Shown here: in pieces, positions 53,064-64,000 of the stretch
How the letters are laid out: each line of letters starts with the position of its first letter
Position numbering within the stretch: position 1 is the stretch's first letter
DNA from: Liolophura sinensis
Lineage: Eukaryota > Mollusca > Polyplacophora > Chitonida > Chitonidae
Reading direction: 5' to 3'
Length of the DNA: 64,000 bases
Assembly (NCBI RefSeq): GCF_032854445.1
Contig: NC_088303.1
Coordinates: 8,501,501-8,565,500 of the forward strand
The notes under the pieces: model-generated
Database searches by the model: none
What the model saw: the letters and a program-made list of their open reading frames with translations, nothing else
What the model was told of the DNA's origin: nothing
Translations under genes and position numbers: made by a program

Positions 53064-54406
53064 CTAGTACAAGCACCACTCTTCATAGCAGGACAGCGGA
53101 TCGTCACACAACATGAAGAGGTCACAGAGATCTTGGTAAGGATTCCGTCTGCTCAGAATGCTATCTGCGAAAGAACAACAATTTCAGTCGGTCGAATCAG
53201 TAATTGTAGTTATCTCACTGGTTTAGTAACAGACACATGGTGATCTCACTTATGTTTGCACCGTACATTTTGATGACGATCATCTCCCTTTATTTTTGTA
53301 ATAATATCTGTTTCACCATGATCATCTGAAGTTAAATATCTAACATATACTATGTCACTAAAATGATATTCTGTATTCTCTTGTCACACAGAAACTCCCA
53401 CTAATCACGGGATTATCTTCGTAATAGTTTATCAGTGAACAGGCACAGGGTGCTATATGTACCGTCGTGGGGTGTTTGGTGTGAAATAAACACAACTTGT
53501 AGAGGAAGGCAACTTACACAGAGAATTCGTGCGGGCGTGGTGAACACGCCCTTCTCGATCCAAGCATTACTTTGTTCTCGATGGGCATATACCCCAAGCT
53601 TACAGGATACATGTAATACTTTGTATCTCTGAATTACTCCTCTGTTTTATGCATATTTTCCTCCAGTGGTCGGTAATATTAGGAAATGACGTCATCGATG
53701 ACATTTTGGGAATGATCTACCAGTTTAGCTCCCCAATTAGGGCGACCCCACCTGCCCCCTCAACCACAAAAGTGTTTTGACAGCAAATCAGTGCTGCGGT
53801 CACCACAGCAGGCTGCTAAATTTCCGGACTGACCGCTGGGGTCTTACGAAAACTGTTGTTTAAATCCATTTTTACGCGCCAAAAAAGAAAGCTGATCAGC
53901 CTTATTGTACTGTTATATGCTAGACCACATCATATAGTACGTATTAAGAAATAAAAACCAGGCTTTTCATGTATCCGTTAAGTTATGCGATGACCTATGT
54001 GCCATCAATCATGTCCTGGTCTCCTGTGTTGACGTTTCCGACGTTCGCACAGCTGACTCTATATTTCAGTTATTTGAAAGATTTTTTTGTACATACTAGG
54101 GTTAGAATATTGCACACAAAGATTTTTTTGCTCTAGTAGATTTTATGCTGGATGCTGCACTCCTAAGTCGAAAGTCAACTGTTTCCTGCATGGCTCAACC
54201 ATTGTTCTCGTCACTGTATGGCTGAAATTAACATGGTAACAGTGGCGTCAAACAATGTAAATCCTAACCATTCATTCATTCAGTGAAGAGATGTACTTAC
54301 GTAAACCGAGCACAAGATCACCTGACACGGTGGCCGGCAACAGAATAACAACAGCAACCTTTAGAATTAGGCTTGCGAAGACCACGGACAACCTTCGATT
54401 CGTCAT
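53064..54406 (-). CDS. Small secreted four-cysteine peptide precursor, unrecognised
   Basis: Two minus-strand exons, 54406-54301 and 53164-53064, join in phase 1 (C|AT = His) with consensus GTAAGT and TTTCGCAG signals, giving 68 aa. Residues ~6-29 (VVFASLILKVAVVILLPATV) form a strong signal peptide ending near VSG. Residues 41-42 are Arg-Arg, a usual prohormone-convertase site. The remaining 26 residues hold all four cysteines in a C-x5-C-x5-C-x4-C pattern (DLCDLFMLCD, then LSCYEEWCLY) and are acidic, ending at a TAG. No further exon is needed. I recognise no family. A peptide hormone, defence peptide or gland peptide are all possible, and nothing in the sequence decides between them. Confidence 0.7.
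53805..53960 (+). repeat. Dispersed repeat family S4, copy 2
   Basis: GACTGACCGCTGGGGTCTTA, CCATTTTTACGCGCC, AGAAAGCTG and a CATCATATAGTACG tract, matching 2665-2940. Inside the peptide-gene intron. Confidence 0.55.
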
Positions 54407-54442
54407 TTTGCAGAAATGGTATCGAGAGAGCGATTAAAGGTG

Positions 54443-54449
54443 TTTTATA
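54443..54449 (-). promoter_or_regulatory. TATA box of the four-cysteine peptide gene
   Basis: TATAAAA on the minus strand, 37-43 nt before the ATG. Initiation ~30 nt downstream would leave only a very short 5' UTR. Confidence 0.45.
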
Positions 54450-55680
54450 CACGTACGCTAAAATAAACAGCAACATCAAAGCAGAATAATATTACCATTT
54501 ATATTGTAATTATATTCATTTAATCTTTTTTGCACAATTGCATTTGAAGTTTGCTTGCAGTCAAGGTTATCTCATCATTTGCAAGTATAATATGTGTACA
54601 GTGTTCATCGTAGTGTGTATAACTATTTTTACCACAGTAGGCTATGATTGGAAAAAGGCATTCCTGCGTTATATAAATACTCTGTAAATAAGTATTTCTG
54701 ACAGTGATATGGATTATGAAATATTAATAAGGGACTATCCGATAAAGGGTTCGCTTAATATGATCTTTATCCTAAGAAATGAGTGTGTAGGTTTAATATA
54801 ACATAAACGTGAACTTAGTGCTTAGTGCGTATTTCCAAAGAGTTCGTCACCAGAAAAATAAAAATAGTACAATCTAGAATTGACCTTGTGTGCCGGGTGT
54901 GACAGGTTCTCGAGGAACTGCCAGCTATATCTTGCAATTTATAGAAAGGCTTCTCGGCTGCATAACTTTTGACTACCACAATCGTTTATCACAGTTGTGC
55001 GAAATAACTGTCCGTAAGAGACAAAAAACTTGGAAATGGAGGAACGTCACACGAGCTGGTGCTGATTTCCTAAGATATAGGAGATACAAAAAGCCGTATA
55101 GTAAGGTATATAGGTGCATATATATTTTTGTATTCTGATATAATGTGAAATGATAAAAGAGCCCATTGCTTCACTACTGTGTTGTACTCCGTGATTAAAT
55201 ATATAAACTGACTCAGCGTGACATTGGCGGCTAAAGGAATACACATTTGTAATCGTTTAAACGCCATGATCATTTTCTTATCTACATATTTATTTATTTA
55301 AAACATAATGGTCAGAATGTCGCTCTTAAAGGAATAGTGAAGTTTTAAAACAGTGTAATAAGATATGCCAAAAACAATTTTTTTAATCTTTTGGACATTT
55401 TTTATATTTCTTAATAACCCCTCTAATTTATGAAAACTGTATAGTTTATAGTCATTTTTGCACCTCATGAAGAAAGGTGGGAAGCTTTTTTTTCCTTTTT
55501 TTATGTTGAGCCACATCATAAACTCGTACTGAGAAAAAAATCCAGCGTTCCATACACCCTTGAAGGTCCGTGCTTATAGAACGGTAAAGGAAACGGAAAT
55601 GCGACCCTGGCTGTGGCATCAACTGGATTCAGCACTGGTATATTTTGAATAAGGTCGTTCGCTGTGACTGCAAACGCAAC
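54450..55680. other. Non-coding spacer
   Basis: AT-rich; no exon or known repeat recognised. Confidence 0.35.
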
Positions 55681-55816
55681 GCTGCTTAATATCTGTTGAT
55701 CTGAACTTCATAACCCAATTAGAAGGCGATTTAAGTGTGCATACTGGGTGACTTGCTCCTGTGGGATCACTTGTTGTGATGTAATCGCCTTGGCAGGATA
55801 AACGATAGAACATCTG
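55681..55816 (-). other. Possible orphan CUB-like exon
   Basis: Between an acceptor-like TTTCCACAGTCAG and a possible donor C|GTTGCG, the minus strand reads FYRLSCQGDYITTSDP and then SNWVMKFRSTDIKQ. C-x-GDY plus W-x-x-(K/R)FRS is the pattern of the second half of a CUB domain. No partner exon was found, so it may be a leftover or part of a gene I cannot assemble. Confidence 0.3.
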
Positions 55817-55984
55817 ACTGTGGAAATCTTGAAAGAGATTTTGTGCTTTATAAAGACATTGTCGTCGTTGTCCGATGACGTACAGCTGGTCAGTGATCAG
55901 AGAGCGATTGTATCACTGCATGGCCTTTTTCCTCTGCGTGGTGTGATCACATAATAAAGAGAATTTGAGTCGGAATTTTGCTTT

Positions 55985-56245
55985 TTGCTTTCATGCTGAT
56001 AAGCATGATTCGAGAGGCAGGTGCTTGGCGCTCAGCACTGAGCGGTTAGCGCAAGGAAACAGTATAATGTGACTGGGTGGAGTGTCATGTCTGGTGTCTT
56101 CGGCATGATACTTCAATGACTGTAGTACTTTGACGGCATGGGCTCGCCCTGCTACAAAAAGACAAAGTATATGTACATACACCAAATGGCTCCTCGTCAT
56201 CATATGACTGAAAACTTGCTGAGTACGACTTAAAACCCCAAACAT
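55985..56245 (+). repeat. SINE family S2, copy 2
   Basis: CAGCACTGAGCGGTTAGCGC, AAGGAAACAGTATAATGTGA, GGCATGGGCTCGCCCTGCTA, TATATGTACATACACCA and TTAAAACCCCAAACA; parallels 24325-24665. Confidence 0.65.
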
Positions 56246-57339
56246 TTATTCATTCAATCGCGGAGCAAGTAGCGAAGATACTGAAGTCGCTTTGGTCGCG
56301 TTTATAAACCGTCTCATAAACCGCCATTCTTCAGTGAGACAGTGAGAGCCCTGTAATCATCATTGGAGAATGCTGTGTCCACTTGGCTTATTTTGAGACA
56401 ATCGCATCAATTTTTTTCCCCAGACCAGTCATCGAATTGCCATCGTCCAACTGACAAACGCGGTTAAACACGCCAGCTGGGAAACTATTATACTGAATAT
56501 ACTTAAAATATACATATGCATGAAGGTATGCTGTGTATTCATTCTTTCTATCAATATGAATAAAGACACAAATACCGCATTGTACATGCAGAAAGTTCCC
56601 ACGCCGGAAACACTGGTTGGGCTGTACATACCAATCTTCGACACTGACATATACATATATTGATACATTGAACATGAGCTCCTTCCGTCAGATCTCGGAC
56701 GATCGTGTTGTATATAAAACAGAAAGATGCTTCAGCATTCGTTGTGTAACCTTGATAGCGTTGGTAGCCCGAGGCTCAAGCTGCGGCCTTATAGGGCATG
56801 TTCATTTGCCCGTAAACTGTTACGTTTCCCACGAACTGGCATGAACAGAACGAATCGGAACAAGTTATATCTAGTTTTCTCTGTTTATTACGGTTTTTTT
56901 GTGAATATAGATACATGTGTACTAGTGTATAAAAACAGGGAATCGTCGACCGCTCTTACGGCATGTTCGTGAGGTCTCGGTGACAATAGGCCCCAGGCAA
57001 CGCCGCGTTTGTTCAGTCTGAAGTTTAAGAGCTTAAAACCCAACTCGTCTCAACCCGACTATATGGCCTGGGGGCATTTGTGTATGAGAAATAGACACGC
57101 AATCCAGTTGTTCTCGTTACGCATATGCAGTTCAATCTTAAAGTCACATGGTCATTGTCGACTAAAGACAAACTCTGCATTTGTCGTACGATATTTTGTA
57201 CGACACTATTTTCGTACATGCGCGATTATCGTACATGTACGCAGCTTTGTGAAACTGGGCCTTGAACGTCACACGTGGGAATGTTAAGCACTAATTTCTC
57301 CAAGTTTTGTGGTTTTCTCTGATTTCCGCTTCCCGTAAA

Positions 57340-57379
57340 AAATCAGTGAAATATTCTTGAAGACGGTGTTAAATAGGAA

Positions 57380-57426
<47 letters not shown>

Positions 57427-57428
57427 AC
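57340..57428 (+). repeat. S1 SINE 3' end with expanded (AAAT)n tail
   Basis: CAGTGAAATATTCTTGAAGA followed by CGGTGTTAAATAGG and about 13 AAAT units. Confidence 0.8.
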
Positions 57429-57477
57429 AGCAGCTAAATTACTTACGCTGGAATATCCTAGCGATATAAAGGTTATA

Positions 57478-57600
57478 TTGGTCGCGGGTTTCCCCCGGTC
57501 TCTGCTCGGTTTCCCCCCACCATAATGCCGTCGTATAAGTGAAGTATTTTTGAGTACGGCGTAAAACACCAATCAAAGAAGAAAATAAATAAATGAAGAT
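57478..57600 (+). repeat. tRNA-SINE family S1, 3' half
   Basis: GTCGCGGGTTTCCCCCGGTC, CCACCATAATGCCGTCGTAT and TTTGAGTACGGCGTAAAACA. Confidence 0.88.
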
Positions 57601-59029
57601 TATGTTGGTGAAGACTACACACTGCATGTTTAAGTTCACTTTCGTTGGATCGACCTGGACTTTGTTTGAGATCTGACAGAGCTGTACCTGTTTAAGGACA
57701 ATTGGTTTCTATACGGGAATACTAGTCTGGCAAGACACGGAACTGGTGTATTCCTTTGCATGTTTGCTTGTTTGTCTCAAATGTCTCGCCGCTGTTTAAA
57801 CTGTGTCTGAAAACATTTTAGAAATCGTCTGGATTTAAGAGAGATAAAAGGTTTGAAATAGCATATTGTTGAACAAGGTTGAGATTTTAGAAGGTGCCAC
57901 CAGGGGTTAAGCTTTGTCCATTGAGAAGGATACTAGTATTTGACGACATCGGTATGGTTAAGTATATTGTGGTTTATACAACGTGTGTGGCTAGAGAGCA
58001 TTGAGAGTTGTAGCTCAATACACAATGATCGCCGTACTCGTGGATATTGTGATTTACAAGGCGGTAACGGATAATAAACTGGAAGCTAGTCACAAAAGTA
58101 CTGAAAACTTGTTTGTGAGCAAAGAGGAAACAAAATAGTCTAATGGAGTCGGTATTTATGATAACTGAGCGCTTACGAACCAAAGAAATAATTGGATTGA
58201 GCTGGGCCATGAAGGATGCAAGAAAAGGCTTGGTTTTTATTTCTTAATTTCTAGATTAGGATGTAGCCTAGCATTGAAAGGTATAGCAAGGATTCTCAGC
58301 GTTTTCGTCTTGGGGTGCACAAATGGCTACAAACTACAGTTTCCTAAGTCCCGAACAGTCAGTCCGGAAATTAAATCGCCTGCCGTGGCGAATTCAACGG
58401 TTATAGCTATCACAACGGCTTTTGTTGAGGATATGATCCAAATTGGTGACGTTAAGCTGGTTTCTGAATATTTCCGGACATTGACAGGATATATATGCAT
58501 AAAATACAATGGTTATTCAGAAACAAATTGTGCTCTCAAAGGATTTCTTTTCTCCAAAAGTATATCTTTTGTTTTGATTTTTCCTTCAGAAAAACTGTTC
58601 GTTTTGTGGTACCTTGCACGTACCCTTCAAGCTCTCATGTATCCTGACCTCAATACCCACTCGGGCTTAACTGAACGGGATAGGCTAGTTCGAAATCTTC
58701 TCGTAAATATTCCTCAAAATAATAGGACTGACACGTGAACACAAGTCTATCTGATAATATGCAAAAGTTTTATTTGAAACTGAGGAGGAATTTTTATCTT
58801 AAGCAATTTGGAGTAAGCAAACGATGGAGAAAACTGAAGAACCGAAGATTTAAGAATTAAAGAATTCCCTGAAAAAAGAGGTCTTATTAAATACGGTTGT
58901 CTTAACATTTTTGACAAGTCACATCGCATTATTATCTTTTTCATCATTAGCAACAAAAGGGTTTTAACTCGAAACTACGTTATTACGACGCAATGAGGTC
59001 ACCCTGTATGCCGATATACAACCCTGTGT

Positions 59030-59904
59030 CTACGTGGTCATCTTGAAGTTACGATAATAGGTGTACGTTTTAACAGGGGTCGCCCAGCTGGGATCACCGC
59101 CCCCGAAGAAAGTTGAAAAGAACATGCCATTGATCTTCACTTTACTAGAATTCCTCAGTCGGAGATTCGGCTTGTACAAAACCTGTTTTCTGTTTAACCA
59201 TACCCTAACATAGCCATTCGTTTTGCCCACGGTGTTCAACTTGACCCGCTGGCTGACAGTATACCAGCGCCCTTTTTGAAAGCGGAAACTTCCACGGCCG
59301 ATGGAATGGCCGAAGTCAAAGTTGCAAATAACCCTTTTATCGGAACAGAAATTTCTGGCTTGGTTATCCGGGGCGTATAGATACACTTCCCCGTCTCCAT
59401 TCTTCCTGAACATGAAGCGGGTGGAGAAGCAGTCTGACGTGTCCCGACCCCCGGAGCATTTCCTTGTACCCCCATACAGTCCCGGAAGTTTGCCGCCTTT
59501 GACAAAGTTGAAATTCTTGGCGAAATAGATGTCGTAAGTGAGGGTGACAATGTCCCGGGCGGGTTTCAGTGTCTTAAAAAACGCCGCGCCACCCCTCGGG
59601 GTAGCTGATGGTTTGTAGGATCCCTTTGGGTACAACACCCTTGTGACCTTGGATTTACCACCGGCAGGGTTCTTTACAGTTGCAACGTTGTCCTTTCCAA
59701 AAGACCAGTCTTTTGAAGGTATGCCACCTTTTTTAATGTAGCCACTTTTCCACAGATCTTTAGACGCTGGTGACAGGGAAATAAAAAATCCAAGATATGT
59801 ATGTGATTAGTTTCATTTGTTATACACCTCAAGTCTAAGGCTACACTAAACTTACTTTGTCCAAATGTTCCTAAACTCATAAGGCAAAAGAGAGCTACAG
59901 TCAT
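59030..59904 (-). CDS. Alginate lyase, polysaccharide lyase family 14, copy 3
   Basis: Same build as copy 1 but on the opposite strand: exon 59904-59856 (signal peptide MTVALFCLMSLGTFGQ) spliced in phase 1 to 59766-59030. Both exons have exactly the same lengths as in copy 1 (49 and 737 nt; 261 aa). The catalytic set is intact: NFVKGGKLPGLYGG with K109, CFSTRFMFR with S131 and R133, and DGEVYLYAP with Y145 and Y147. It ends RNFKMTT and TAG. It is close to copy 1 in the catalytic domain but its N-terminal 40 mature residues differ more (SGYIKKGGIPSKDWSFGKDN). Like copy 1 it is probably a secreted endolytic alginate lyase. A TATA-like TTATATATAC lies at 59957-59966 on the minus strand. A second possible first exon lies further upstream at 60684. 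Confidence 0.92.
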
Positions 59905-60364
59905 TGTCTAGAAGATCTTTAGTAACAGGGTCATATCTAAGACCCATTCCGACAAGTATATATAAATTACTATATAATACTCAAGGACGAAGATACAGAC
60001 GATTACCACCTCGCTATTCCTGTTATATTTGATATATGAAAACTGCAATTTGAAGAGCACACCAATGTTTTTTTTTGTGGTGCTCTGTTTTCAAGAGGAT
60101 AACATGGTAACGTGGTTTTTGCATTGTATTCTTTGATTTTGAAACCAGGCACCGTCTTTCATTAAATATTAAACTGAAATACAAAGTTTTCAGCTAAAAA
60201 CGCGGTTGTTTCAACAGGCGATCGGACACTTATCTTTGATATATAGATCGCAAATCTGGTTAAGCTGCGACTTGATATTGTAGTAAGTTTGTCAACTACT
60301 CTTCGTACGGTAGTGGTTTACTCTAGGTACAGCAGTCTTAACAGTTCACAAATCTGCACGTTGT

Positions 60365-60485
60365 CATGTATTTATTTATATATTTTACTAATGTTTTACG
60401 CCGTACGGCAGCCAACATTATGATGGGAGGAAACCGGGCAGAGCTAAGGGGAAACCCAAAACCATCCACATGTTGCTGTCAGACT
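60365..60485 (-). repeat. tRNA-SINE family S1 copy
   Basis: ATGTTTTACGCCGTACGGCA, GCCAACATTATGATGGGAGG and AAACCCAAAACCATCCACAT. Confidence 0.8.
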
Positions 60486-60683
60486 GCCGTCATTTCAGTG
60501 GAACGTCCTTGACTACGGCTTGAAAAATCAATCAGATAAATTAATAAACTTGCAGAGTAAAATGTGTTGCTTTCTGTCAGGGACAATACTATCAAATCCC
60601 ACAGTGCACTGAGCGCATTTTGCAGTATGGCCTTTACACACACTCGTATTTTGCGTGATGATGTAAACACGGATGAAACTTAC

Positions 60684-60748
60684 CCACTGACGAAATGCAA
60701 ACTGTGAGCAAAAGCATCCATCCTTTCATGTTCATGTCGAATTGACCT
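60684..60748 (-). CDS. Signal-peptide exon, possible alternative first exon of alginate lyase 3
   Basis: Minus strand: acceptor TATTTACAG, 13 nt, then ATG AAC ATG ... reading MNMKGWMLLLTVCISSV and a consensus donor G|GTAAGT, ending in phase 1. That is the same phase and the same layout (a 5' UTR acceptor just before the ATG) as the signal exon of alginate lyase 1. The only compatible downstream acceptor recognised is the lyase exon at 59766. It may be an alternative promoter product, or the leftover start of a lost neighbour. The CDS part is 60735-60684. Confidence 0.5.
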
Positions 60749-61559
60749 CTGTAAATATAAATATTTCAAAACATTAAATCAGATAATCCAGTTAAGAACC
60801 TATCTTGTCTAAAACTGCATAATCTATTGCTCACCTCTGCCTTAGTGATGACGATTTACTGGCCAACTGGCAAGAGAGCAGGGGTCAATACGACTTGGTT
60901 CCGAATCGCCAGTGCTCGGAAAAAGATACCCCATCTTTTCAACCTCATAAAGCGAAATGGCTAAGCTTGGAGAGAACCGGAATGGCCAAACATTTCATAA
61001 AAGCTATGCATTTAAAAAATAAACACAAAATGTTGTACAGCCTAGTCATATTTTTACTTTGAAGCTTAGGAATCTGTAAAAACGATGCAAACATCAGTAG
61101 AAAGACCTTTAAAAACCGTATGTGAAATTAATACCTTTATAAATTTTTGTTGGACTTTTTACCAACAAGTTCAGTGGAGTTAAATCTTTTGATTGTATCG
61201 TGGGCTTTATGGACCACACTGATGAAGTATCTCGTCAGTGACTTTACATGCAGTTACTGTTTCGGGCACTAAATAGGTATTTAATGTCAGATTTTCCATT
61301 TCAGGCACAGACACACAATACACGAGTTCTATTCACGAGTTTATTTAGAACTGAACATGTGTACAAAACTTGTGTGACGTCACTGTCGACATATATTATC
61401 AACATCGTCCATTAGGCTCACCATACAACCGAGACTGCTTTCAACTGAATGAAAGAAAGCTAAGATAGTAAAGGTACAGATTAAAACGGTCTTTACGTAC
61501 GGTGTCTGTCCCTTAAAACATAAAATTTAAACACAAATGTAGTGTAATATTAGTAGCTT
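60749..61559. other. Non-coding spacer
   Basis: Upstream of the lyase 3 promoter exons; no gene recognised. Confidence 0.35.
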
Positions 61560-62560
61560 TTTGACAACAGACTTTCTGGAAAGGTTAAAGCACCGATATC
61601 TACTATCAACACTTCTGGTAATATTGTTAATTATCTGCTAGTTCATGTCCATATTGACACTAAAAATTAGTACAGCATAATGTTTGCTTAGATGGGGGAA
61701 AATGGCATTTGGCTTAAAAGTAATACTGTACAATGTATTATAAGACTGGTCATTTATTTGATTGATTTGATTGATGTTTTACGCCGTGCTCAAGAATATT
61801 TCACTTACAGCATTAGTACATAGGGGCCTATATTGTGTAGCTAAATCTAATGCTTTCCCTAAATGGTTGTTATTAACACGGGGAAGCATACCTCAGCCTG
61901 CTTTGAACACTTTTCTTTAGAATTGTTTCTGTGTATTTGAAACCTCAGATGACGTTTAACTGGAGATCTTTGAAAATTTAGTGAGAGGGAGATAGGTCTC
62001 GCTTACCTTAAGGGGAACTATTCTTGGCTTTCCCGTCCTCCTTCTTCCAAAATATAACTGATTCACTTTAGTGAAATGCTGTTTTGTCATTAAATTAATC
62101 AGAAAAATAAATTTGTCACTGAAGAACACAAAATCTCTCATCTGTAAATTTTCTGAAAAATACGCACAAATGGGCTAACTGTTTTGTTTTTATTTTTTAT
62201 TGTTTGACCACAAATCTCTTCATAGTATTTTTTTGTTTTGGCAGGTTTATACATGTGATACATCATATCACGTACCACGTTACACCGTTACATATGTCAG
62301 CAGAATCAACCAGGCGTGAAGGCCCTTTTATACAACTTATAGACATGTGCGAAGATTCAGGCTGCTATAATCGAGGGCAACTGCACGGAGTAATGAAACT
62401 TGCGAGGGAACTAATTAATGCGAAAAGGGGGCGATCGTGTTTTTCCTGCAGCATTTCCTTGTCGATGGCACCGGTTGATGAGTTACCATGACAACATTGA
62501 ACAGATTTGATGGATTGATTACTGTGAAGATCACACCTCGATATGAACTCAAAACTCCTG
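61560..62560 (+). repeat. Segmental duplication D2, right copy
   Basis: Single-copy counterpart of 45540-46460: TTAAAGCACCGATATCTACT, AAATCTCTCATCTGTAAATT, CATATGTCAGCAGAATCAAC. An S1 SINE piece (61742-61812) is inserted. Although the repeat runs in the same direction as the left copy, the nearby lyase is inverted, so the locus was rearranged. Confidence 0.8.
61742..61812 (-). repeat. S1 SINE 3' end
   Basis: TTTATTTGATTGATTTGATT, GATGTTTTACGCCGTGCTCA and AGAATATTTCACTTA. Confidence 0.8.
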
Positions 62561-64000
62561 ATCTGAAAACCAACACAAAACCAACTGGGGTCTCTTTCAC
62601 AAAACTTTATATTTGATATATACTTACGTAAAAGACGTTGTCTAGGTTATAGCACCATAAGAAGGCGTCATTTACGCAAAAATATACTAAAAATTGATTT
62701 AAGAAGTTTCGTGAAAGCGGTCCCTGAGATATAGTTTATGCACTAAAAAAACTGCTTCCGTTGCTTACACGTGGTCACGTTGTCACGTGGTATTTATCTT
62801 TATATGTAAACTGTGCAGAACAAAGATAATCGAGCTATTGCAAATCCTGCTCCAAGGATTATGTGACCTGACCTAGTGTTTTACCTTATATAACTCTCAC
62901 AGGTTGCCTCTTACATTTTTCCAGCTATAACACTGATACACAATGTATAAATGCACAACTAAAAGCTAAGTCATTGACCATTATGTCTTTCGTGTACAAG
63001 CGCACATGTCATAGGTTTGGTATCTTTCGTTGGGCTTCAGTATATCTAGCCTGCATGGTATATATTGTCTTCTATCATTGTTGGATGTAGTTAGTAAATA
63101 AAATGCCCATCAGATTAAAGTAGAGTGATAGACGCAAGTAACAGAATATGCTATATCAAAAAGTATATGGAAAAGTTATCAGCCATTTTTACTTGTATAT
63201 ACTCACGGTGTCACCTCTCTGTTACAGCTGACGAGGAAATTCAAGAGTCGACTGACAGATTTCGTCAGTACATGTGAGACACATGTGAGCGACGGGAGAG
63301 GCTATTCAGCTAATATATGGACAGATACATAAAAAATCCTTTAAAAATGCCACGATGCGTAACGCCCTTACTATGTATACTCATGGGGCTTTTACATTAC
63401 AACTCTCACTATCACGACAATTTTAATACCAGGGAATTTACAGATATGTGTAAGAAGGCGTGGGCTGATGGAGAGAGTCTTGGCCGAGTGATTAAGATGC
63501 TTGTCTCCCATTCGCTAGGAAATTACGATTTACATGTTCATTCCCGGCTGTGGGCAGACAATTTCTATCTATTTCCCTCTGGCTGACTCCGTGATCACGA
63601 AGCGATCTTAGATTATTTAAAAAATCAAAATTTGAATAATGAAATTTGCTATGTTACTTCCGTTGTTTTAGCTGAAAATTGTTGTACAATACCTTACCCA
63701 GAATTTACGTTATCAAGCAATATTTTGACCATGTTAGATCAGAAATAAGAGTTTTAAACTGATTTGAAAATTTGACTCAGATTTGCTTCGTGATCCCGAA
63801 GCCTGATCTCCGTGTTTGCAGGTTCTTTAAAGCCCACGCACAAACCATCATGATAAAGGAAACCAATGGTCACAATATTATAGAACTTCATTATGACGAT
63901 GTTTATTTCCCAAAATGGTGAGCAAATCATTAAATTTATGCTTTATTTATTTTTATTTTTTTGTACATAGTAATGGCTTCAACGGATATATAGGATCTTT
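62561..64000. other. Non-coding right edge
   Basis: No gene recognised. A loose tRNA-like phrase, CTTGGCCGAGTGATTAAGAT, at about 63479 could be another SINE head, but no B box or body was identified. Confidence 0.35.

Larger units (their letters stand above)
56246..59029. other. Mostly non-coding stretch
   Basis: Holds two S1 SINE pieces (57340, 57478) and a small GTCGTAC...GTACGAC hairpin near 57184-57205. An unrecognised 150-codon frame at 58277-58738 lacks an early ATG. A TTTATT at 58769-58774 (AATAAA, minus) is about 256 nt past the alginate lyase 3 stop and may be its poly(A) signal. Confidence 0.4.

Noticed and set aside
53064..54406. Calling the four-cysteine peptide a conotoxin-type toxin
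   Set aside because: The signal peptide and cysteine pattern match no toxin superfamily I know; secretion plus cysteines is not enough.
56388..56650. Two short minus-strand exons ending FPAGVFNRVC ... IDAIVSK
   Set aside because: They can be joined across an 83 nt intron, but the protein resembles nothing I know and no upstream exon was found.
58274..58738. ~154-codon open frame with a signal-like start
   Set aside because: It opens at TTG, the first ATG comes late, and no family was recognised; judged likely chance.

Overview
This is eukaryotic DNA, with intron-split genes, GT-AG junctions, AT-rich spacers, microsatellites and many copies of short interspersed repeats. Polysaccharide lyase family 14 (PL14) alginate lyases are best known from herbivorous gastropods. 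Together with the dense tRNA-headed SINEs, they suggest a marine mollusc, most likely a gastropod; the species cannot be named from the sequence.

Layout. 1-4512 (+): last six visible coding exons of GMP synthase. 4.5-13.6 kb: non-coding, with diverged repeats, a ~105 bp satellite, a 33 bp tandem repeat and a G-rich 26 bp minisatellite. 13.7-20.1 kb (-): a complete eight-exon PPP1R7/SDS22 gene, 332 aa. 22.4-22.6 kb: a probable divergent promoter. 23.2-24.7 kb: mobile-element debris, including a ~560 bp near-perfect foldback. 26.7-29.5 kb (+): a C2H2 zinc-finger gene whose long N-terminal region is built from 186 bp repeats carrying SUMO-consensus motifs. It is separated from its fingers by a +1 frameshift and followed by fossil fingers to ~30.2 kb. 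34.1-39.3 kb (-): a complete five-exon group III secreted phospholipase A2. 42.1-62.6 kb: a locus of locally duplicated PL14 alginate lyases, with an intact copy (+) at 42.4-43.9, a gutted pseudogene (+) at 49.6-50.1 and an intact copy (-) at 59.0-59.9. A possible second signal-peptide exon lies at 60.7 kb, and flanking DNA is duplicated with the genes. A two-exon gene for a small four-cysteine secreted peptide (-) lies inside the locus at 53.1-54.4 kb.

How the genes relate. GMP synthase and PPP1R7 are housekeeping genes. The other half of the window codes mainly for secreted proteins (phospholipase A2, two alginate lyases, a cysteine-rich peptide), which would suit digestive or gland secretion. 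That functional link is inference from shared signal peptides and proximity. Exon joins were worked out by hand from splice consensus, reading-frame phase and remembered family sequences; no alignment or transcript data were available.
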